From contig JBFIPU010000032.1 in NCBI GenBank assembly GCA_041609995.1, positions 1 through 25,921 on the forward strand: a DNA stretch of 25,921 nt. Direction: 5' to 3'. The DNA comes from JABDOU01 sp041609995. GTDB taxonomy: Bacteria; Actinomycetota; Acidimicrobiia; Spongiisociales; SHLN01. The notes below the pieces were generated by a model that did not search any database, was not told the DNA's origin, and saw nothing but the letters and a program-made list of their open reading frames with translations. Each line of letters opens with the position of its first letter. The first letter of the stretch is position 1. Both the position numbers and the translations under genes were made by a program. This document shows positions 14,517-20,148 of the stretch, piece by piece.

Positions 14517-14929
14517 TCGATCGCGGGGTGGCGGGTCTGGCAGCCTTGGTGCTGACGGGGGCAGCGGCGTTGATCGGTCTGGCGTTGTTCGCCGGAACCC
14601 AGTTGTTGGTGGCGCAGGCCCAGGCCGCCAATGCAGCAGATGCCGCGGCCCTGGCGGCGGCGCCGGTCACCTTCCGCCCGTTCGGGTCATCGGGCCGACC
14701 GTGGGAGGAGGCGGAGAGATTTGCGGCCGCAAATGGAGCCCGCCTCATTCGATGCCGGTGTGTCATCGATCGATCTCTCCGTCGCCGGATGGTAGAGGTC
14801 GAGGTGGTGGTGGTGCGCCCGGTCCCGCCGCTTTCGAGCCGCCTTGTGCGGGCGACGGGCCGGGCCGAATTCGACCCGTCCCGGGTCATCGAAGGCGTGT
14901 CGGATATAGAGCAGCGACGGGGTCGGTAG
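14513..14929 (+). CDS. TadE-like secreted protein of the helicase/secretion neighbourhood
   Basis: A 138-residue protein with a single N-terminal membrane helix (about 5-30), followed by QAQAANAADAAALAAAP. This Ala/Asp-rich stretch is typical of the TadG-like or 'tadE_like_DECH' family that Actinobacteria encode between TadE and a DExH helicase (Rv3654c by position). The exposed part includes FAAANGARLIRCRC, with two cysteines, and a VEVEVVVVRPV strand. The ATG at 14513 overlaps the tadE stop (ATGA). It is the last gene of the overlapping Tad operon. A minor pilin or surface-exposed pilus accessory role is likely but not proven. Confidence 0.83.
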   Translation: MIDRGVAGLAALVLTGAAALIGLALFAGTQLLVAQAQAANAADAAALAAAPVTFRPFGSSGRPWEEAERFAAANGARLIRCRCVIDRSLRRRMVEVEVVVVRPVPPLSSRLVRATGRAEFDPSRVIEGVSDIEQRRGR

Positions 14930-14932
14930 CGT
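14927..14932 (+). promoter_or_regulatory. -10 box overlapping the end of the Tad operon
   Basis: TAGCGT includes the stop codon of the last Tad gene and lies seven bases before the ATG at 14940. It would give the next gene its own leaderless transcript. Confidence 0.35.
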
Positions 14933-14939
14933 GCTGGCG

Positions 14940-15233
14940 ATGGAAAAGAGGCGACACCGGCCCGGATCGCTGCGCTGGTGGTTCGAGCATCGCCACACCG
15001 GCGAGCTCACCGTCGCCCAGGTTCCGAACTGGCCCCTTGTCATCATCGCCGTCCTGTGGGTGTTGCGCCGGTTTCTCGTAGCGGGCAGCAGCCCCGACCA
15101 GCTGGCGTCGGTGCTCACGACCGGGCTGTGGCTGTTGTGGGCCGGCGACGAGCTGATCCGGGGCGTCAACCCGTGGCGGCGGCTGCTGGGAGCGGTGGTG
15201 ATCGGCTGGCAGCTGTATGCGATCTTCACCTGA
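14940..15233 (+). CDS. Small membrane protein, unknown
   Basis: A 97-residue protein with no family I recognise. A basic N-terminal part (EKRRHRPGSLRWWFEHRHTG) is followed by three hydrophobic segments at about 31-48, 56-75 and 82-97, the last ending the protein. The Arg/Trp-rich start should stay in the cytoplasm. The ATG at 14940 fits the -10 box at 14927 by seven bases. A GTG three codons earlier (14931) is the alternative. It lies ten bases after the Tad operon and in the same direction, so co-transcription with the pilus genes is also possible. It has no equivalent that I know in the mycobacterial version of the locus. Confidence 0.65.
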   Translation: MEKRRHRPGSLRWWFEHRHTGELTVAQVPNWPLVIIAVLWVLRRFLVAGSSPDQLASVLTTGLWLLWAGDELIRGVNPWRRLLGAVVIGWQLYAIFT

Positions 15234-15273
15234 GCCACTCCAGTTTTTCGAGATTTCGCCCGATCTCTCTGGT

Positions 15274-15555
15274 ATGTCGTTGGCCCACAACATCTTCTAT
15301 CGAGCGTATACCCTCGTGGAGGCGGCGGTCGATCACGACTCGGCAGTCGATGACCTCCTGAGCCTGGCCCGCGGCGATCGGTTGTCGCTGAAGCAGGCTC
15401 GGGATCTGGTCGACGAGCTGCAGGTGAGCACTGATCCCTTCGAGCGCTTGGAGGTCGTCGATGTCATCGGGTTCGACGACTCGGTGGCGGATACCGAGGC
15501 GTATCAGCGCAATGCGGTCGAGAAGCTGCTCGATCGGGCGGTGGCGGCCGCCTAG
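15274..15555 (+). CDS. Small helical protein, unknown
   Basis: A 93-residue soluble, acidic, helix-rich protein (MSLAHNIFYRAYTLVEAAV and LSLKQARDLVDELQVS), with no cysteine and no membrane segment. I do not recognise a family. The start is uncertain: the ATG at 15274 has neither a Shine-Dalgarno nor a clear -10 box, and an in-frame ATG at 15217 would overlap the previous gene by 17 bases. Coding is supported by typical codon use over the whole frame and by the tight packing. Its TAG and the TAG of the convergent NTF2-like gene share the palindrome CTAG. Confidence 0.6.
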   Translation: MSLAHNIFYRAYTLVEAAVDHDSAVDDLLSLARGDRLSLKQARDLVDELQVSTDPFERLEVVDVIGFDDSVADTEAYQRNAVEKLLDRAVAAA

Positions 15556-15890
15556 TCCAACTCGCCGAACATGTGCATGGCAGTCACGGCGGTGGCATGT
15601 TGGGTGATCAAGTCGCCGGCAATCGTCATCACCTCCACCAGCTCTGCGGTGCCGAATTCGGTGTGGAGGACGGCTTCCAGCAGGATCAGCTCATCGGTCT
15701 CTTCGGTCTGGTCAATGGTGAACTCGGTGACCTTGCCGAGGTTGGTGAGGTAATCGTGCCACCACGCCTCGATCGATTCCCGCCCACGACATACCTGGCC
15801 GACCCGGACCAGCAGTGCGTCCTCGGCATACATGTCGACGATGGCGGCGACGTCTCCGGCTGTGACAGCGTGGGTATATCTCTCGATCAT
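15552..15890 (-). CDS. NTF2-fold protein (SnoaL/DUF4440-like)
   Basis: A 112-residue protein of the cone-shaped NTF2 superfamily. It has the characteristic start IERYTHAVTAGDVAAIVDMYAEDALL, then GRESIEAWWHDYL, and ends with strands that form the curved sheet. Members are small-ligand binding proteins, isomerases, cyclases or polyketide-modifying enzymes. Nothing in the pocket lets me choose among these. The ATG at 15890 is used. A GTG one codon earlier is the alternative. It is divergent from the reductase at 15968 across 77 bp and convergent with the small helical gene, overlapping it by three bases at the stop codons. A shared small-molecule role with the reductase is only a suggestion. Confidence 0.75.
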   Translation of the reverse strand: MIERYTHAVTAGDVAAIVDMYAEDALLVRVGQVCRGRESIEAWWHDYLTNLGKVTEFTIDQTEETDELILLEAVLHTEFGTAELVEVMTIAGDLITQHATAVTAMHMFGELD

Positions 15891-15954
15891 CACCGGTAAT
15901 AGTGTGCCTGGCTCCGCTCTCGATCCGGGGGATTCAAGACGTCTCGGTTGGGCT

Positions 15955-15960
15955 TAGGCT
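15955..15960 (+). promoter_or_regulatory. -10 box of the reductase gene (leaderless)
   Basis: TAGGCT is followed by seven bases and the ATG at 15968, choosing this start over an in-frame upstream codon at 15902. No ribosome site is visible. Confidence 0.45.
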
Positions 15961-15967
15961 CGCCCGT

Positions 15968-16867
15968 ATGAACGGAATGCTGGATCAAATCCTCGAACGA
16001 ACCGTCGTAGGAAGCTTCACCAACATCGGTTACAAGCTGCGAAAGAGGGAGTACGAGGCGTTGCCCTCGATGGATGGAAGAACTGTCGTGGTGACCGGGG
16101 CCACCTCCGGCCTCGGCAAGGCGTCGGCCGAGGCAATGATCGAACTCGGCGCCCAGGTCGTGGTGGTGGCCCGAAATGAGGCCAAGGCCACCGAGCTGGG
16201 GGCCTCCTCGTATCACATCGGTGATCTGAGCCTGATGGCCGACGTGCGCAGAGTCGCCAAAGAGATCGCGGAAGCCCATGAGCGCATCGACGTGCTCGTC
16301 AACAATGCCGGGGCACTGTTCAACGAGCGTGAGGAGACAGCCGAGGGGTTGGAGCGAACGTTCGCGCTCGACCTGCTGAGCCCGTATCTGCTGACCAAGC
16401 TCCTGCGGCCCCTCCTCGGTGAGGGATCGCGAGTGATCAACGTCGTTTCCGGCGGCATGTACACCGCCCGTCTCAGCGTGGCGAATCTGGAGAACACGCG
16501 TGAGCCTTATAAGGGTGCCGCCGCCTACGCCCGCGCCAAACGAGCGCTGGTCATCCTGACCGAGATCTGGGCGGAGGAGTGGAAGGACGATGGGGTGATC
16601 GTTCATTCCATGCACCCTGGGTGGGCAGACACCCAAGGGCTGGAGGACTCCCTCCCCGTCTTTCGCAAGGTGGTGGGCCCGTTCCTGCGAACGGCGGCCG
16701 AAGGAGCGGATACGATCGTCTGGCTGGCAGCAGCGGAGGAGCCGGGAGAATCCAGCGGGTTGTTCTGGCACGACCGGGCGCCGCGGGACACACACATGAG
16801 CGATCGCACCGTTGAGCGACCGGGGGCCCGCCAACGGTTGCTGGAGGCGCTCGCCACCTATGTGTGA
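15968..16867 (+). CDS. Short-chain dehydrogenase/reductase, DHRS12-like
   Basis: A 299-residue SDR. The nucleotide-binding motif is TGATSGLG (43-50), the structural motif is NNAG (112-115), and the catalytic Ser161 (NVVSGGMY), Tyr187 and Lys191 (YARAK) are present. HPGWADT (216-222) and the late GLFWHDRAPRDTH match my memory of the vertebrate DHRS12 group and its bacterial relatives rather than classical ketoacyl reductases. The leading 35 residues before the Rossmann fold are also typical of that group. The substrate is unknown; a lipid or steroid-like ketone is possible. The start is set by the TAGGCT box. The gene is divergent from the NTF2-like gene and ends 54 bp before the antitoxin-like gene. 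Confidence 0.87.
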   Translation: MNGMLDQILERTVVGSFTNIGYKLRKREYEALPSMDGRTVVVTGATSGLGKASAEAMIELGAQVVVVARNEAKATELGASSYHIGDLSLMADVRRVAKEIAEAHERIDVLVNNAGALFNEREETAEGLERTFALDLLSPYLLTKLLRPLLGEGSRVINVVSGGMYTARLSVANLENTREPYKGAAAYARAKRALVILTEIWAEEWKDDGVIVHSMHPGWADTQGLEDSLPVFRKVVGPFLRTAAEGADTIVWLAAAEEPGESSGLFWHDRAPRDTHMSDRTVERPGARQRLLEALATYV

Positions 16868-16883
16868 TCCGCCCCTCGGCCCA

Positions 16884-16889
16884 ATACAA
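16884..16889 (+). promoter_or_regulatory. -10 box of the antitoxin-like gene
   Basis: TACAAT is a good -10 box. A leader of about 32 bases with AAAGGA follows before the ATG at 16922. No clear -35 element is seen, as is common in high-GC actinobacterial promoters. Confidence 0.45.
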
Positions 16890-16921
16890 TGGCTGCTCCT
16901 AGCAAGAAAGGAACAGCACGC

Positions 16922-17158
16922 ATGAGCTTCCTCGACAAGGCCAAGGACGCACTCGGGGACGCTGCCGACAAGGTGGCAGAGGGAGTCGAAAAGGCGACCG
17001 ACTTCATCGACGAGAAGACGGACGGCAGGTTCTCCGAGCAGCTCGACAAAGTCGACGAGATGGCGGAGAAAGCGGCCGACATGCTCGACGACGACGACGA
17101 GGACGATGTCGCAGAAGGAGCTGCCGAGGAAGCCGAGGCAGCAGCCGAAGAGGAGTAA
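16922..17158 (+). CDS. MT0933/Rv0909-like antitoxin-family protein
   Basis: A 78-residue acidic helical protein. Residues 1-55 (MSFLDKAKDALGDAADKVAE, then FIDEKTDGRFSEQLDKVDEM) match the pattern of the actinobacterial MT0933-like antitoxin family (Rv0909). In Mycobacterium tuberculosis that protein is annotated as antitoxin to Rv0910. No Rv0910-like partner (a START/SRPBCC protein) is adjacent, so an antitoxin role here is doubtful. The last 25 residues are almost purely Asp/Glu/Ala, which is unusual. The ATG at 16922 has AAAGGA nine bases upstream. The frame is open 11 codons earlier, but that ATG overlaps the -10 box. A hairpin follows the stop. Compare the 11-mer-repeat protein at 5405. 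Confidence 0.72.
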   Translation: MSFLDKAKDALGDAADKVAEGVEKATDFIDEKTDGRFSEQLDKVDEMAEKAADMLDDDDEDDVAEGAAEEAEAAAEEE

Positions 17159-17170
17159 GCCGATCAGAAT

Positions 17171-17205
17171 GAACCCCGGGGATTCGATGGAAGACCCGGG
17201 GGTTC
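17171..17205 (+). terminator. Probable terminator after the antitoxin-like gene
   Basis: GAACCCC-GGG (17171-17180) pairs with CCC-GGGGGTTC (17195-17205): seven plus three base pairs with one bulged G and a 14-nt loop, 13 bases after the stop. No long T run follows (only TTC pairs just before CGAT), so termination strength is uncertain. Confidence 0.4.
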
Positions 17206-17229
17206 TTCGATCCCGGGGCCGGCGCGACC

Positions 17230-17667
17230 ATGGATGAGTTCCTGGCGGCGGCCGTCGCCGAGGCGCAAATGGGAGCCGCCGAGGGCGGTATTCCCATCGG
17301 GTCGGTTCTCGTGATCGATCACGAGATCGTCGGTCGGGGACGGAATCGGCGGGTCCAGCAGGGGAGCGCGATCCTGCACGCCGAGATGGACTGCCTCGAG
17401 AACGCCGGTCGACTGAGTGCCGCCGACTATCGCCGTTCGGTTCTCTATTCGACACTTTCGCCGTGCGACATGTGCAGCGGCGCCGTTTTGCTCTACGGTA
17501 TCCCCCGGGTCGTGATCGGCGAGAACCAGACCTTCCGGGGTCCCGAGTCCTACGTGGCCTCCCGCGGCGTGGTCCTGCAGATCGCCAACGACGAGACCTG
17601 TTTGCGAATGATGCGCTCATTCATCGACGAGCACTCGTCACTGTGGAACGAGGACATCGGCCTGTGA
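17230..17667 (+). CDS. Cytosine deaminase, yeast Fcy1-like
   Basis: A 145-residue zinc deaminase. The core is HAEMDCLE (zinc ligand His50, proton-shuttling Glu52) and TLSPCDMCSGAVLLYGIPR (zinc ligands Cys79, Cys82). From GGIPIGSVL onward the sequence follows yeast cytosine deaminase closely, including IGENQTF (Phe102), FIDEHSSLWNEDIG (Trp139, Asp142), and the Asp in the C-terminal lid that contacts the pyrimidine. The expected reaction is cytosine to uracil in pyrimidine salvage. The bacterial CodA enzyme is an unrelated amidohydrolase. The ATG at 17230 has no ribosome site or -10 box that I can see. It is convergent with the helicase gene across 91 bp. A guanine or tRNA-adenosine deaminase is less likely, given the lid residues. 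Confidence 0.88.
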   Translation: MDEFLAAAVAEAQMGAAEGGIPIGSVLVIDHEIVGRGRNRRVQQGSAILHAEMDCLENAGRLSAADYRRSVLYSTLSPCDMCSGAVLLYGIPRVVIGENQTFRGPESYVASRGVVLQIANDETCLRMMRSFIDEHSSLWNEDIGL

Positions 17668-17758
17668 CCTGGCCGGGCGATCGCCCTTGCCAAAAAGGCT
17701 CTCACGGGTCGGTCGGGTCTGCTGGTCGCGCAAGAGTCGAATGATCGGTGCGAACCAC

Positions 17759-20011
17759 TCAGCCGAAACGGGCGAGCAACCCCGCTGCCCCGGCCTTGTC
17801 CAGCGGATCATTGAAGTTGCCGCATTTCGGCGACTGCACGCATGATGGGCAGCCCGAGGCGCAGGGGCAGTCCTCGATCGTCCGGCGCGTGGCGCGCAGC
17901 AACTCCTCCGCCCGCGCATATCCGATCGGCGCGATACCCGCTCCGCCGGGGTGGCCGTCATAGATGAACCACCCGGCTCCCATCTCGAGGTCCGGATGAA
18001 ACGGAGTCGACAGCCCCCCGATGTCCCAGCGGTCGCAGATCGCGAACAGCGGCATCATCCCGATGGCGGCGTGCTCGGCCGCATGCAGCGTTCCGGGGAC
18101 CTCCTCGGGCCCGATTTCGGCTTCGGTGAACAAATCGTCGGGAACGGTGATCCAGAATGCTTGTGTCTCGAAGACCTGGGGAGGCAGGTCCAAATACTCC
18201 ATTCCCAGGTTCTCGCCGCCGCGGCGTGACTTCCGCCGGTACCCGGTGACCTGGGATTCGACGCGGACGCGCCCGTGGGCCAAGCCCAACGGTCCGATGT
18301 GCCCGGCTTCGGTGGTCTCGAGCACCTCGATCCACTTGTCCTCTTTCGGTTCGGTGTAATACGCGAGGTTCTCCTCGCTCACCCGGGCCTCTGATCGGTC
18401 GAGGTCGAGTCGGTGGACGAGATAGCTGGCGCCCTGGTGGAGATACACGGCCCCCTCGTGGACCTGGGAATAGGCCTGGGTCCGGCCCACCGTTCCCAGG
18501 AGCTCGCCCTGTGGTCCGTTGATGATGGCGATCGGCTCTCCTCCGGCGGACCGCAGCCCGATGGACGAGGCCGGTGAACCTCCTCGCCCCCAGATCAGGC
18601 CTTCGGCCCCCAACCGCAGTCTGCCGGCGGCCACGAGCCGGGCGCCCGCCTCCTCGATTTCATCTCCGAAGAAGCGGCGGTCCGAGGGCTTCAGCGGCAG
18701 CTCGTATGCGGCACAGGTGAGGTGGGCATCCAGGATCAACGGGTTGGTCGGGTTGATCACACCGGCTTCCGGAGGACGCGAGAACAGCTCCGCCGGGTGG
18801 TGCATGAAGTACTGGTCGAGAGCATCCGAGCCGCCGACCAGGACGGCCAAGGACTCCTCGCGCGTGCGTCCGGCCCGCCCCGCCTGCTGGCGGAGGGATG
18901 CGATGGTGCCTGGATAGGTCGTGAGGATCGCCGCTTCCAGGCCCCCGATGTCGATTCCCAGTTCCAGCGCGTTGGTGGCGACCACCCCCATCAGCTCTCC
19001 GGAGAACAGGCGATGCTCGGTCTCCCGACGGTCGGAAGGTGTGTAGCCACCGCGATACGGGGCCACCCGGTCGGCCAGCTGGGGTGGTAGGCGGTCGCGG
19101 ACGAGTGTGTAGATCAGTTCGGTGGCCTTACGGCTGCGGGCGAAGGTGATCGTCGGGCGACCTTCGGCCATCACCCGGGCCATGAGATCTGCCGACTCGG
19201 TGATGGGGCTGCCGCGATCGCCGCTGTCCGGGTCGTCTTCATCAAGCGGAGGGTTCCACAAGACCCAGTGCTTTCGCCCGGCCGGCGATGCGTCTTCGTC
19301 GATCACCGTCACCTCCTGGCCGATCAACGCCGCGGCGAGCTCTCCGGGGTTGCCGACCGTTGCCGAGGTGAACACGAAGGTCGGTTCGGACCCGTAGTGG
19401 GCGGCGATCCGTCTCATCCGTCGGAGCGTCATTGCCACATGGGTGCCGAACACCCCGCGGAGCATGTGCATCTCGTCGACCACCACATGGCGAAGGCGAT
19501 GAAAGAAGTCTGCCCAGCGTTTGTGATTGGGCAGGATGCCGATGTGCAACATGTCGGGATTGGTGAGAAGAACATTGGCGTGCCTGCGGACCCACGAGCG
19601 CTGGTCACGATCGGTGTCGCCGTCGTAGGTGGCCGCCACCAGCCTGGTGAGACCGAGCCGACCGAAGCCGCGGAGTTGATCCTGAGCCAGTGCCTTGGTC
19701 GGATACAAGGCGAGCGCAGTGGTCTTGGGTTCGGCCTCGACCGCCTCCGCGATCGGCAGTTGGTAGGCGAGCGACTTGCCCGAAGCGGTGCCGGCCACGA
19801 GCACGGTGTTGCGACCGGAGCGGATGTGTTCCACCGCCTCCGCCTGGTGGCGGTAGAGGCGATCGACGCCGAGGTCGTTCAGGCCGGCCCGGATGGTTTG
19901 CGACAGTTCGAGGTCCTGATAGGCAGCTGATCGAGCCGGCTCGACTTCGATGTGGGCGATTCTCGACGCCAGGTCCGGATCGTCGAGCCACGTCTTGACG
20001 ACGGCATCCAT
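17759..20011 (-). CDS. DExH-box helicase with DUF1998 domain (MrfA/Rv3649-like)
   Basis: A 750-residue superfamily 2 helicase. It has a Q-like RLYRHQAEAV, Walker A AGTASGKS (74-81), YPTKALAQDQ, DEMH (179-182), FTSATVGNPGE, and motif VI QQAGRAGR. The C-terminal DUF1998 region ends in a five-cysteine cluster (CPCASGCPSC and KCGN, about 715-730), which probably binds zinc, as in Bacillus MrfA. That protein repairs mitomycin damage together with an exonuclease, and Hrq1 is the fungal relative. A DNA-repair role is therefore likely. It is the 'helicase/secretion neighborhood' helicase that Actinobacteria keep near Tad genes. The minus-strand box TACGCT seven bases before the ATG at 20011 supports that start. 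The ATG at 20029 has GGAGGAG but too close. Confidence 0.92.
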   Translation of the reverse strand: MDAVVKTWLDDPDLASRIAHIEVEPARSAAYQDLELSQTIRAGLNDLGVDRLYRHQAEAVEHIRSGRNTVLVAGTASGKSLAYQLPIAEAVEAEPKTTALALYPTKALAQDQLRGFGRLGLTRLVAATYDGDTDRDQRSWVRRHANVLLTNPDMLHIGILPNHKRWADFFHRLRHVVVDEMHMLRGVFGTHVAMTLRRMRRIAAHYGSEPTFVFTSATVGNPGELAAALIGQEVTVIDEDASPAGRKHWVLWNPPLDEDDPDSGDRGSPITESADLMARVMAEGRPTITFARSRKATELIYTLVRDRLPPQLADRVAPYRGGYTPSDRRETEHRLFSGELMGVVATNALELGIDIGGLEAAILTTYPGTIASLRQQAGRAGRTREESLAVLVGGSDALDQYFMHHPAELFSRPPEAGVINPTNPLILDAHLTCAAYELPLKPSDRRFFGDEIEEAGARLVAAGRLRLGAEGLIWGRGGSPASSIGLRSAGGEPIAIINGPQGELLGTVGRTQAYSQVHEGAVYLHQGASYLVHRLDLDRSEARVSEENLAYYTEPKEDKWIEVLETTEAGHIGPLGLAHGRVRVESQVTGYRRKSRRGGENLGMEYLDLPPQVFETQAFWITVPDDLFTEAEIGPEEVPGTLHAAEHAAIGMMPLFAICDRWDIGGLSTPFHPDLEMGAGWFIYDGHPGGAGIAPIGYARAEELLRATRRTIEDCPCASGCPSCVQSPKCGNFNDPLDKAGAAGLLARFG

Positions 20012-20018
20012 CTGGCCG

Positions 20019-20024
20019 AGCGTA
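20019..20024 (-). promoter_or_regulatory. -10 box of the helicase gene (leaderless)
   Basis: Minus-strand TACGCT (20024-20019), seven bases, then the ATG at 20011. If the ATG at 20029 were used instead, this box would lie inside the coding sequence. Confidence 0.35.
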
Positions 20025-20132
20025 GACATCTCCTCCGACAAGCAGATACGCGAGACGACAAGCGGGCAACGTCTACGAACCGTGGGCACCCTTTCTTGGC
20101 TGCCCCACTACTCCTGTCGCCGTCACGGGCGG

Positions 20133-20138
20133 TAGCCT
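20133..20138 (+). promoter_or_regulatory. -10-like box of nhaA
   Basis: TAGCCT lies ten bases before the nhaA ATG at 20149. This would give a leader of only a few bases, with no Shine-Dalgarno. Confidence 0.35.
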
Positions 20139-20148
20139 GGGGCCGTCC

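Noticed and set aside
15552..17158. Toxin-antitoxin pair involving the MT0933-like protein
   Set aside because: No START/SRPBCC toxin or other recognisable toxin lies next to it. The NTF2-fold protein is a different fold and is not adjacent.
17675..17686. GGGCGATCGCCC palindrome as a bidirectional terminator or special site
   Set aside because: A perfect palindrome without a loop makes only a four-pair stem with a GATC loop, with no T run following on either strand. One copy of a GC-rich palindrome is expected by chance.
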